The position numbers and the translations under genes were made by a program. A DNA stretch of 64,000 nt, from contig JAQGDQ010000585.1 in assembly GCA_030141605.1 (NCBI GenBank), positions 71,436-135,435 of the forward strand, read 5' to 3'. This DNA is from Tubiluchus corallicola (Eukaryota > Priapulida > Priapulimorpha > Priapulimorphida > Tubiluchidae). The notes under the pieces were generated by a model. It saw nothing but the letters and a program-made list of their open reading frames with translations, was not told the DNA's origin and searched no databases. This document shows, piece after piece, positions 49,920 to 60,541 of the stretch. How positions within the stretch are numbered: position 1 is the first letter of the stretch; each line of letters starts with the position of its first letter.

Positions 49920-52747
49920 ATGAAGACTGTTTTACTGACTGGCTCACTATTACTGCTACATACTGTGTGTGGGCCAAGCTCAGGCCATGAGAAGGGGTCC
50001 AACAACAGAAGCAAAACTAAAAAGGTAGCGGTTTTAATAAGGATCATTGTGCAGCTTGAAGTTTAACAGTAATCAGTGATGACTTGTGTATAAGGACTGT
50101 GGAACGTAGCACTCACATTTTGACTCAATATTATTGATAATATTCAATATAATAAGTCTTTTTTCTTTAGTTCTTTCTTTATACTTGTACGGAACCAAAC
50201 CACGTGAGGGTAGTACTGTTTGCTTCACAGGCCATCACAGTGGTGTTTTTTTTGTTGTGCGCATGCGGCCATTTTAACTCTATATTATCAATAATATTCA
50301 ATGTAATAAGTCTTTTTTTAGTTCTTTCTTTATGTTTGTACGAAAGCAGAGCACGTGAGGGTAGTACTGTTGCTTCACAACCCAGCACAGTGGTGTGTTG
50401 TGTATTAATTTTCGTATATCGGTTTGTTTGATTAGTTATTTTCGTAATTCCTAACTTTAAAATTACATGTTTGTTTCATTTTACACAGTATTAAAACAAT
50501 GGCTAAAGTTTTTCTGAAGCAGCACCCCAGTAATTTTAATTACAAGCCACCTCTGATAACAGTGCAAAAATAGATTAAGAAAGTAAACAGCAATTTCTTA
50601 GAGGTAGCAACGGAAAAACTGTCATTTCTATTTAGCTTTACATTTTTGTATATAAAATGTGTTTGTGAGAATATACAATGACCAAGATGAACATGCTTCT
50701 TCCTTCTCCACATAATGACTCATTATAAATTTGTAAGATGACATAATGTGCATGTCACTGTGACATAATGTGCATGTCACTGTGACTTAATGTGCATGTC
50801 GCTGTGACTTAATGTGCATGTCGCTGTGACTTAATGTGCATGTCACTGTGACTTAATGTGCTTGTCCCCGTGACATAATGTGCATGTCAGTGTGAAACTA
50901 ATTTAAAGTGAAAACCATTTTCATCTTTAACATTTGAATGCAATAAAGTTCTTATGTCCGCTTCTAGGCCATTTGTTGCTCAAAAGGCGGAGAATACTAC
51001 AATGGAAAATGTTACGTATTTCACAAAGAACTTGCTGATTGGTGGAAAGCCGTAATAAGATGCAGAGTGAACGGCAGTGAATTAGTTGCTATAGAAACGC
51101 CTGCAGTACAGAGGTTTATAGTCAACCACTTGAAAGGTCTTGAAAACTCATGCTGTTTTCCTTTAACTTTGGCATTATTATGGGCATTGCGGTACTGCCG
51201 CACCTGCTGTTTTCTTCCAATATTATCGATATTATTCAATATAATGTCGTTTTCTTTAGTTCTTCTTTATACTTGCACAAAACCAGAGCATGTGAGAGCA
51301 CTGTTTGCTTCACAGCCCAGCGCAGTTGTGTGCTTGCTATGCGCACATGTTATCGTCTACATGCACTGCACTGTTAGCGCCTGGGGCTAGATAGAGAAAC
51401 TACTGTCGCTCGCACAGTTTGTTGTCGGTTGTCACGTGCTTAAAAACCGTGTACTGGCATATTCTTGAACTGCTGAATTTAGGCAATTCGAGAGCAAAAC
51501 ATTTTTGTTTAGGGTTTTATCAATTTCGTGGGTAAATTTTCGTATGTTTGTTTTTTAAATTATAATTACAAATTACAACATTAAAATTACATACGTTTGT
51601 TTGGTTTACAAAGTATTAAAACAATGGCTAAACTTTTCTGAAGCTGCACCCACGCTAATTTTAATTACAAACTGCCACTGGTTGTAAGTAATTTTACGTA
51701 ATTATTTCGATAAGAATTGATTTGTTAGTAATTAATTAAAAAACGTTCTGTTTGTTAGCTCAATTCGCCAAAAGAGATCTATTTTGTTCATCCCTGTGGT
51801 TGAACACATCCATTTCACTCTTCAAACAAGAGCTCAAATCTCATTTAAGTTCTTCGTTGCATAAGAAACATTTTTCACTTGGTAAACCTCCAATTTCAGT
51901 GCATCATACAGCTAAACTATGACCTTTTCTCAAAAGGCTGTAAAGATAATAACGGTCATCCAATATTGCCGAATTGTAGTGTGGATTTCGATTTGAGTCT
52001 GTTGAACAGTTTTTGTTGCACTGCCCATTGTATCAACAAACTAGGGTTGTTATGTTTGATAAATTAAATGAAATACTTCTGCCCGAAAACTTAGGAACTA
52101 ATGACTTGTTGAAGTTGTTATTGTTCAGAAAAGATGAATTTAACTATGTTGCTAACTGTAAAATATTCCAATGCATACATTACTTTATATTATTGACTAG
52201 ACGCTTCCGGTAGTTTCTATCTGATATGAAATGCATCAGTCTTTAGTATTCATACTTTAATATTTTCTAACCGTCATTTTCTACTAATGCCTAATGTAAT
52301 CTTGTAGTAAAACTTGTCAGCTTGTGTAGTTATAGTCTATTCTTACTGTAAATGGTTTTGTAAATAGTGTATAAAGTCTGTTGTGGTGAGGATCCTAAAT
52401 CATGTTGTTCAATGTCTGTCTGATCCAATCCTAAAAATTATGTTTAAACCAAGGACTACTATACAACGTGTATAGTAGTCCTTGGTTTAAACTAACAATA
52501 GATACATTTTTCTATAGAAATCGGATCTTATTGGTGGACTGGTGGAACAGATCAATTCCTGGAAGGCAGCTTTAGATGGATTTCGAATGGCCATCCTTGT
52601 CTACACACGTTCTTTAGTGGAGGGGAACCAAACAATCGTAGAGGTGCCGAGGATTGCATAGAACTCAGATCAAACCATAATCATAGATGGAATGACCGAA
52701 AATGTTCTGACCACACTTATTTCATCTGTGAATACAAAGCTAATTAG
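49920..52747 (+). CDS. Secreted C-type lectin B (three exons)
   Basis: Exons 49920-50024, 50968-51136 and 52518-52747 give 167 aa. Residues 1-22 are a signal peptide (MKTVLLTGSLLLLHTVCG), closely similar to that of lectin A. A single C-type lectin domain follows: ICCSKGGEYYNGKCYVFHK, WWKAVIRC, ELVAIETPA, then YWWTGGTDQFLEGSFRWISN, EPN and RWNDRKC, ending FICEYKAN. The EPN/WND combination implies Ca2+-dependent mannose-type binding. Intron 1 contains tandem duplications and a 22 bp minisatellite. Intron 2 contains a LINE remnant and a perfect 24 bp hairpin that ends 25 bases before the third exon. The gene pair arose by inverted duplication, judging by shared exon structure and sequence. Confidence 0.86.
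50130..50400. repeat. Intronic duplication with a third copy in the next intron
   Basis: A unit of about 145 bp occurs twice in intron 1 of lectin B, marked by aatattcaat, tttagttctttctttat and the stretch from gtgagggtagtactgt to gcttcaca. A diverged third copy is in intron 2 at about 51220-51340. A second pair (attaaaacaatggctaaa, then ttctgaagc) is at about 50490 and 51615, so both introns share a composite repeat. Confidence 0.6.
50740..50893. repeat. 22 bp minisatellite, about seven copies
   Basis: The unit is tgacttaatgtgcatgtcgc with two further bases, with variants tgacata and cactg. It ends about 75 bases before the acceptor of lectin B exon 2. Confidence 0.92.
51770..52240 (+). mobile_element. 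LINE ORF2 3' remnant
   Basis: One frame contains CGFRFESVEQFLLHCPLYQ followed by TRVVMFDKLNEILLPENL. This matches the His-x3-Cys end of the LINE C-terminal zinc motif and the tail seen in the copy at 38821-39075. A stop precedes the motif, and no upstream domain survives. It lies in intron 2 of lectin B. Confidence 0.6.
52442..52492. repeat. Perfect inverted repeat: 24 bp stem, 3-base loop
   Basis: The left arm at 52442-52465 (gtttaaaccaaggactacta then taca) and the right arm at 52469-52492 are exact reverse complements around the loop acg. The right arm ends 25 bases upstream of the first base of lectin B exon 3. In RNA it would be a very stable hairpin next to the splice acceptor. Confidence 0.95.
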
Positions 52748-52879
52748 TTTTTTAACTTGGTATATCACAGTTATTGTATTGTTTAATCAAAATGGCCAGA
52801 TTCAAGTAAATAAATATGTCGCAAAAAATCATGGCAAACGTTTTTTCTTGTAATTTTTTCCAACGTAAGTTTGCAACTA

Positions 52880-53778
52880 CTTCTGCAGTATAAGTTCTGA
52901 CAGCTACTCCTCCAGTATAAATTCTAACAACTACTTCTGCAGTATAAGTTCTGACAGCTACTCCTCCAGTATAAATTCTAACAACTACTTCTGCAGTATA
53001 AGTTCTAACAGCTACTTCTCCAGTATAAGTTCTGACAGCTACTCCTCCAGTATAAATTCTAACAGCAACTTCTCCAGTATAAGTTCTGACAGCTACGTCT
53101 CCAGTATAAGTTCTAACAGCTACTTCTTCAGTATAAGTTCTGATAGCTACTTATCCAGTATAAGTTCTGACAGCTACTTCTCCAGTATGAGTTCTGACAG
53201 CTACGTCTCCAGTATAAGTTCTAGCAGCTACTTCTTCAGTATAAGTTCTGACAGCAACTTCTCCAGTATAAGTTCTAACAGCAACTTCTCCAGTATAAGT
53301 TCTGACAGCTACTCCTCCAGTATAAGTTCTGACAGCTACTTCTCCAGTATGAGTTCTGACAGCTACATCTCCAGTATAAGTTCTAGCAGCTACTTCTTCA
53401 GTATAAGTTCTGACAGCTACTTCTCCAGTATAAGTTCTAACAGCAACTTCTCCAGTATACGTTCTGATAGCTACTTATCCAGTATAAGTTCTGACAGCTA
53501 CTTCTCCAGTATGAGTTCTGACAGCTACGTCTCCAGTATAAGTTCTAGCAGCTACTTCTTCAGTATAAGTTCTGACAGCAACTTCTCCAGTATAAGTTCT
53601 AACAGCAACTTCTCCAGTATAAGTTCTGACAGCTACTCCTCCAGTATAAGTTCTGACAGCTACTTCTCCAGTATGAGTTCTGACAGCTACGTCTCCAGTA
53701 TAAGTTCTAGCAGCTACTTCTTCAGTATAAGTTCTGACAGCTACTTCTCCAGTATAAGTTCTGACAGCTATTTCTTGA
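52880..53778. repeat. 27 bp minisatellite, more than 30 copies
   Basis: The unit is gttctgacagctacttctcc with agtataa, 27 bp, with single-base variants arranged in higher-order blocks of several units. It starts about 130 bases after the stop of lectin B. Because 27 is a multiple of three, it keeps frames open on both strands (SSDSYFSSI and related). There is no sign of a start region, signal or domain, so I do not call a gene. Confidence 0.93.
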
Positions 53779-54004
53779 TGACAGCTACATATTTCGAAAA
53801 TGAGATTAAGCAAAAATTAATATTGAAGATCAGAATGTAACAGCGCTAAACTTAACGCAGACAGAGAACAGTAAAAATGTTTATAAAAATTCTGGCAATC
53901 ACAGTACTTAATTAATGAAAACCGGACATTGATATAAAAACAGTGCTGCAAGGAATGTGAAGAAGTTTCCAATAGTGTTTATTATTGGTTGTATGTCATA
54001 AACA

Positions 54005-54464
54005 CCGGTCCCTGCCTGATCACCGAAGTTAAGCAACGTAGAGCCTGGTTAACTTTTTGGATGGGTGACCGCCTACGAATACCAGGTGCTGCAGGCTTGC
54101 GGGATGCCCACACTGTATCTCGACACTAGGCAGAAGACCTGCACAAGCAGCCAACGGCTAGAGGGCGGAGGAGGTCAAGTGACCCAACAGCCACGTGTAG
54201 AGGAGCAAACCTTCCAAATCAGGAGTGGAACCTCGAAGGTGGACCAGTGCAGCATGCTCACTGACTCCGCCAGCTCCTGCAGCCAACCTGGTGCCAAACG
54301 TATCGCTCCGCTTTCCTTTGGACTACCCCAGGGAGGAAGAGATGGGGTTCCTGTTGTCTGGGCAATTCAGGATCTCCATACAGGTTGCCCTGGTGTGCGC
54401 CCTGGAGACGTTCAAGGATCGCACTGTTCAGCCACATTGTCTTCCGAGGCAGAAGGATGCCAAC
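54005..54464 (+). mobile_element. Retroposon with a 5S rRNA-derived head, flanked by a 12 bp target duplication
   Basis: The direct repeat atgtcataaaca lies at 53993-54004 and 54465-54476. Between them, the first 95 or so bases match the middle and 3' part of eukaryotic 5S rRNA: gatcaccgaagttaagcaac, gagcctggtta, ttggatgggtgaccgcct and gaataccaggtgctg. These include the internal RNA polymerase III control region. The first quarter of 5S is missing. About 360 bp of GC-rich sequence unlike its AT-rich surroundings follows, with no poly(A) tail. The structure fits a 5S-type SINE (SINE3-like) or a chimaeric retroposon. Open frames in the body are not convincing. Confidence 0.8.
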
Positions 54465-54613
54465 ATGTCATAAACATATAACCGTGGCTAACGAGTGCTG
54501 TTTCCACACATTCGCTACTTGTCAACAAACACCGGGCAATCAGGCTCACATGTAAACTGCCAGGCACTGTTGTTTCTTATTACAGTGTGATGTTTGAGTC
54601 AATACCAGTAATA

Positions 54614-55030
54614 TAAAGTCAAACTTCTTTATACTGCCTACTTTTAAAAGGTGGCATTATAACAACGTGCATTAATACATACATGTCTATGCAAATGTAG
54701 ACATTTTGTTTTGCCAAAAATCTGGCCATTAAGCGAGGTTGGAATTATAAAAGGGCCATTATAACGAGGTTTGAACTGCATTAAAATTTATCAGCTAACA
54801 AGATACTGTAGAAGTACCACGTTTGACTATTAAATTGCATATCTGCCGGAGCAAATGTTCCATGTAATTAATACATTACAATATGTATTAATACAGCATA
54901 CTTAATGCTTAAAGTACCTGAGTTGTACACAGTGCTTTTGAAAATTGCAGATATGGTATGCCAACTAGTTACAACACTGTATTGTATAAAGATTTGGGAA
55001 ACACAATTTCATTGCAAATTCATTATAAAG
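54614..55030. repeat. Second copy of the 2909-3360 dispersed repeat
   Basis: It has the same orientation as the copy at 2909-3360. Shared blocks include aaatctggccattaagcgag, atactgtagaagtaccacg and gatatggtatgccaactag. The left part carries pogo-style ends (gtcaaacttc and gaggtttgaactg). Confidence 0.65.
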
Positions 55031-55069
55031 GGGAAGCATTATGGTTTTTACAACAAGTGATCATCGTAT

Positions 55070-55660
55070 GTGTGCTTGCAAAGCAAAACCGTCTATAAGT
55101 CGGCAAAGTTAAAACTACATTTTTATGCTTTAAAGTATTCTATGCATTGGTCCAATGGCATGAAAGTGTCAAGAAAAATTTCAAAAAATACTAAAAATCT
55201 AAGTTTCCATACCCACTTTTCTGGCTAGAAACTAGCACTGCAATTGCAAAAAACTCGTATTTTCAAGCCCCGATAGTAACTTGTGAAAGCAGTCATTTTG
55301 CTTCAGGTTTTTTCTGTTACCAAGCCCAGGTCTTTGTCAAAAAGAGGCATCTACTGGATTTAAACATAACTTTAATGTGCTCTTACAAAGTTCATAGCAA
55401 CTAACTTTATGTATGGTTGCTAAATTTTTTGTAGAAAACACAAAAAACGACATCTAGCTAATTTTAACAGTGATTTTCTCAAGAAACGTTTTTCAATGCG
55501 TAGCCCGCACCTCAACTTCAACGTGAATTCTCTCAGCTTAGAAATAACAGAGCGATGAACTTGGTATCAAAATGTACCTCATGAAATGCAGATTTGGGAT
55601 ACATGAATAACTAGAAAAGCTTAATTGCCGACTTATGGATGATATTTCTAAATAAGCACA
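55070..55660. mobile_element. MITE family B, copy 3
   Basis: It has the same orientation as 6611-7265. It starts tgtgcttgcaaagcaaaacc, then gtctata, and ends near cttatggatgatatttc, then agcacac. It lies between the lectin cluster and the 3' end of glucose-6-phosphatase. Confidence 0.7.
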
Positions 55661-55808
55661 CATATATATCACTTCTACTAGTCAAAATTCGTACAGTCCA
55701 TGAAGCTGCTGATCAACAAACACTACATCACTGGTGTTCTGTTATGCCCAATACTTTAACTACCCTGAGATCTATGTGAAATTATAAATATTACTGTCTC
55801 TCTTTTTG

Positions 55809-56897
55809 CTAACTTGCTTTCTCTTTATTCAAACTAGCATCTGAATTATTTTGCTGGTCATCAAAAAAATTCACTGGAAAACAGATCATGGCCGTTACAA
55901 AGGGTGCTAACGCTATCACAACATAAGACAAAATCAGATTTTTGAAAAAGGTTGACGTGTAGTACAACGCATGTGGCTCTTCTGGTAAACGAAACAGTTC
56001 AGTGAGATGAGAAGCAGCCAAAGTTGCTGCCATATTAAACAACATCATCACAAAACTGACATCAAGTGATGCAAGCCGCTTGTACAACGAGGTCCTGATG
56101 GCAATCCCTATGCCAATGATGGCTCCACTATCTCGTAGAATAGCGGTGAATACAGACGTGCGAATGTGCACGTACTCCGGCTTCACACAGGATCTCTTCG
56201 CCTTTTCGATCGACCACAGTGGGTCCACTCCACAGACAGTGAGGAGGTAGTAGATAACCGCAGCCGAAGTGACGAGAAACGTGCCGACGAACACGTGATG
56301 ACGAAGCGTATCGTTTCTTGGAGATGACGATCTGATTACAAGCAATCCAATTAAGAAGCCAATCACAACACCAAGAACTACTTGATGCGGAAAGTGGGTG
56401 GCAATATAGATCCTCGAAATACCGATGAGCAACATAACAGCAAAGAAGATATTAGTCGAGAGAACAGCTGCAAGGAAAATCTGAACTCGAGTGCGTGCCT
56501 TCCTTATGAAATAATACAGTACACAGCATAACACTGCACCAGTCACCATAGCATGACCTGATGGACTTCCTGGTCCAATTTCACACGTTAGACTGAACTG
56601 AAGCAAAGGTGCTTTCGCATATTGCTCATTCTCATCTACCCACCAGTAAGGGCGGTCGTCGTGCAGAAACCACTTTAAAATTGAGTTCACCCATTCAGAG
56701 AGAGCTGCAGCCCAGAGTACACGTCTGCCTAGCGTCTTGTCGATGCAGTAGGTTATGGGAAAGTAAATGATAAAGGCGTTTCGTGGATCGCCAAGGTGTG
56801 ACATCGCAAGCATATAGTGCGCCCATTTCGCTCCTCGGAACAAGACGCTTTGCAAAAAGATGATGAAGTTCAGACCAGATACATAAAGAGAATCCAT
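55809..56897 (-). CDS. G6PC: Glucose-6-phosphatase, intronless
   Basis: A single open frame encodes 362 aa, starting at the ATG at 56897 (MDSLYVSGLN). The frame is open further upstream, but this start gives the usual length (vertebrate enzyme about 357). The product is a multi-spanning ER membrane enzyme that hydrolyses glucose-6-phosphate to glucose. The three phosphatase motifs are visible: K75 to R82-P83 (KWFLHDDRP), SPSGH at 111-115, and SRIYIATH at 161-168. Inferred catalytic residues are R82, H115, R162 and H168. The C-terminus ends KEKAS, a KxKxx-type ER retrieval signal. Vertebrate G6PC genes have introns, so an intronless copy may be a retrogene or reflect lineage intron loss. It lies head to head with TYW1. 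Confidence 0.93.
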   Translation of the reverse strand: MDSLYVSGLNFIIFLQSVLFRGAKWAHYMLAMSHLGDPRNAFIIYFPITYCIDKTLGRRVLWAAALSEWVNSILKWFLHDDRPYWWVDENEQYAKAPLLQFSLTCEIGPGSPSGHAMVTGAVLCCVLYYFIRKARTRVQIFLAAVLSTNIFFAVMLLIGISRIYIATHFPHQVVLGVVIGFLIGLLVIRSSSPRNDTLRHHVFVGTFLVTSAAVIYYLLTVCGVDPLWSIEKAKRSCVKPEYVHIRTSVFTAILRDSGAIIGIGIAIRTSLYKRLASLDVSFVMMLFNMAATLAASHLTELFRLPEEPHALYYTSTFFKNLILSYVVIALAPFVTAMICFPVNFFDDQQNNSDASLNKEKAS

Positions 56898-57591
56898 GTT
56901 GCCGTTGGAACAAAAAGATGGCAGGGTAATATGACTGCTGTAAAATGTTATAAGTAACAACTGAGACTGCACACAGTAATGTGACAAAAATACAAATGAT
57001 TCTAAAATGTGTGGTCTTGCCCACGCAAGCAACAGTGATAAATGAAACGCTACAAAACGTATTCCTCACTTGTTTCATAAACTAAGTAACAGTAAGATTG
57101 ATGTCAAGCCGAAACCGAGATTCCGTGTGTGCACCTGTAAAATAAAAATAAGCTTTTCAATAATCAGTTGTGGTTACTACTTTTTTACTAGTAAGACAGT
57201 CACACATCATACTACAGTACACATTATGGGAATATGAATTACATCGCCATACAAAAATGTATTACACTGTACAGTAATTACTATGCATAACATTGCACAA
57301 CCTAATAATGAGTAAGTCTCAGAAGTTATATCATTCACATCTTGCATAAGATATTAAACCACTAATAACGTGACAAAATATCTACACAAACAAATCTGCA
57401 AAACACGTACGCTTGCATTAACATTTTTGCGCAAGTCATACAAGAAATCGAAGCGTGCTAAATTTTAACTGGTGCAAGTGGGCCGTGGTAGAAGATTTCT
57501 TGTCTTTCCTACATTGTTTTACACGTTGTCTGTATGCAGTTTTCACAGTTGTTTTCACAACTTTAGTCGTTTGTTGCAAGCCAAGTCAAAA
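56898..57591. promoter_or_regulatory. Divergent promoter interval between glucose-6-phosphatase and TYW1
   Basis: The two start codons are 694 bp apart and face away from each other. A possible acceptor for a 5' non-coding intron of glucose-6-phosphatase (ttttattttacag on the minus strand, near 57136) lies inside. No further elements can be named with confidence. Confidence 0.45.
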
Positions 57592-60495
57592 ATGTTTGCT
57601 AATGTAGATTTTATTCATATTGGGTTTTCATCAGCTCTTGCTGTTCTCGTCTTTTGTGCTGTTATTTGGCTTGCTAAAAGATTACAGCGCGGAGGCTTTG
57701 CCAAGTTTGCAGTAAGTTACTTATTAAGCTTACTCATGTTGGCTTTAAGGATCGTTATTTACGTGAATGCAAGAAACCTTCTCCGATCCTCGAGAAAGCA
57801 GTATTACTGCAGCAGACTTCAGCCCTTCAAAAAGCGTTTAAGATTATTATTTTTGACGTTATGCGTAAAACACTAATGGAATTGGCAAAGGTAACGTTAG
57901 GGTAGAACTAAAAGGAACACAAACATGAAACAGTTCCAAACTGACGCGATTCTAACTCCGTTTCCTATAAGTACAAACTATAAAATTATGTCAGTGTGTT
58001 GTCAGTCAGTGTATAACTATAAGCAAACCTGCAAGCAACAGGGTGGCGGTATTAGAGAATCTGCTGTATGTTACTTTTTGTTGCTTGCTTGCTTGTGAAG
58101 TCTAAGAGACCTAACCATAACACGGTTTTTGACAGTCGTTCCTCAACAATTTGTGAAATTGAGGCAGATTTGATGCATCAACAGTTTCACTATAAAGTAA
58201 ATTCCAAGGACCCATAACGTGAGAAGAGAAGAAATGGGCTTTGATAGACATATGTCGGTACTGATATACTATATATACATATACATATATACTGAATGAT
58301 TAAATCAACAGTAGGCCTAGTTATGATACTATGTGCATACATGCATTATCTTCTGGTACATCATATGTTTTAAAAACAACCAACTGAGCTATTGCTACTA
58401 TGGCAACAGGAAAACGGTGACTAGACAAGGCAGGACACCATTAGAAATCATGTTACAGCTTGTGTTTCTTTACATTAAACTTATATTACTGGACTTTCTT
58501 AGTTAATGATGAGTTTTCTACTATCCATATGTAATTACATAGGTTTCATTATAATATTGGCAGGAACTTAATAAAAACCATCATATTACTGAGAGTTTTG
58601 TAGTAAGCTGAATTATAGGCTGAATATCAGTGTATCTGCAGACATTGTGCAGAGAGCATTCTAGTATATAAGAATTTCCATGTCGAGACAAATAAACATA
58701 GCAGCTAGTCTAGCATGCATTAGTCACTGTTATAATTAGCAACCAACAAGTCGCTAATGATTGGCCTACTGCTGAATATGTCGATAGACAGTTACATGAT
58801 GTTTTCCTTTAATACCTTGATGATCTGAAGCATCAGTGTCCTTTAGAAGTAGAGAATTTATCAAAAGATTTTAGAGACCTACAAGGCAAATTTAAGTCTC
58901 CGAAAATTCCTCAGCATCACATGAATCAGTGTAAAGAGTGGTTAGATATTACAAGATTAAGAGATGGGGATAAAACCCTGTGAGAAAACATTAATTAGTC
59001 GGGTGAGATGAGTAAGAAAAAACCTGCAAACGGCTCAAGTGTTGCTGAACTTGCTGATCATTTTAGTAAACTATACTCATTACACGAAGTAGACTCAGTG
59101 ATTTGGCACAGAACAACAATTTGCCATACTACCCTATCCTAGATGATCCAATTATATTAATTGAAATGGGCAACGTAGTGAACAAAATAATAAAAGCAGA
59201 TCTAGATTTTTCTGTAAGCTTACCGAAAAGTTCATATCGTGTGCTGTAGCCAATATTGTTAGTTTTAGTGAACCTAATCCTTTATTCTTTTATATAAAGT
59301 GCCCACTAAATATGACTTGCTCTCTACTCACAGCAGTCTTAAATGGGGTGATCTATCGCTGCCTCCGAATTATAGAGGCATACAAATGTCACTACTAGCA
59401 AGCATCTGCGACACAAGGATGACACCTGGTGACATGGCAAAATGCTGACACATCGACAGACAGCTGAATTTCTTTCATTTATGCCAGACTTGCATGTAGA
59501 TTGGTGAATCTGTAATCGCTCACTGTTTCAAACTATATAATATCTTGCAGGAATGTAGCAGTAAAAATGAGACAATAAATAATACTTGTGAAATATGGAA
59601 GACAGTTTTTTTTTTGAAAAAGTCATGAAACCATCAGACATATTCCTTAATCGTCTGTTCATTGTAGAAATTTCTATACATTGCTAAGATATAGGTAATA
59701 TAGGTAATGATATGTTAACTATAGGTAATTAAGTATACCATGTCAATAACAGTTGAGATAATGAATCGCTAATGAAAGCATACTTCCTGTGGTCAACAAT
59801 TATCAATTCATAATGACATAGTGTCATTTAATTCAGCAAAATGCTTGAGAATTGCTACTAAACTTCTCTAATGTTCGACTGTTAAGTACTGAATTATAAC
59901 TATTTTCAACATTTCAGTTTGTTCAGTCGTCTCAGAACGACAAAAATGCTGCCCAGGGCAATGAAGCACTCTCGATTAAGATTTTCTACTCCACGCAGAG
60001 CGGGACAGCAAAGGTATGTCTTCATTTCTGGGCTTCATTTAGTAGTCACACTTGTACAACCAGGTTCGAATACTAGTCGACTCACGGTTTTTCAGAGACC
60101 TTCTCCTAAATTTAACTGTTGATTATTTAAAGTTGGGCTTGTCTGGGTCAGTATTTCAGCCATCATGAACAATGATGATGATGATGATGACGATGACAGT
60201 GTTGCAATAATTGCCTATTTCATGCCGTCCTTTTGTGTTCAAGCTGTAAATGAACAAGTAAATAGCTAATCTTGCACGCAAATCATTCTTTTCTGTAAGC
60301 ATGATTAATTTTCTTTCAACTTACTTACTAAGTGGGGAAGTGTATCTTATTCTTTAATTGTAACTGATCGTAAAGTTCAATAGAAAAAAGAAAGCAATTT
60401 CACATTTATATTTGCGAAATATTATGACTAGTTATAATTTTCTATTTGAGTAAAAAGTAATAATCTATACTCTTATATTAATATTCTTGGTATGT

Positions 60496-60541
<46 letters not shown>

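Noticed and set aside
53187-53840. ORF of SSDSYFSSI repeats and its antisense
   Set aside because: It is a product of the 27 bp minisatellite, open on both strands, with no signal or domain.
54005-54105. Functional 5S rRNA gene
   Set aside because: The 5' quarter of 5S is missing, there are substitutions in conserved positions, and it lies inside a TSD-flanked insertion.
54065-54481. 138-codon ORF after the 5S-like sequence
   Set aside because: It begins inside the 5S-derived segment, and no domain is recognisable. The frame is explained by GC-rich retroposon sequence.
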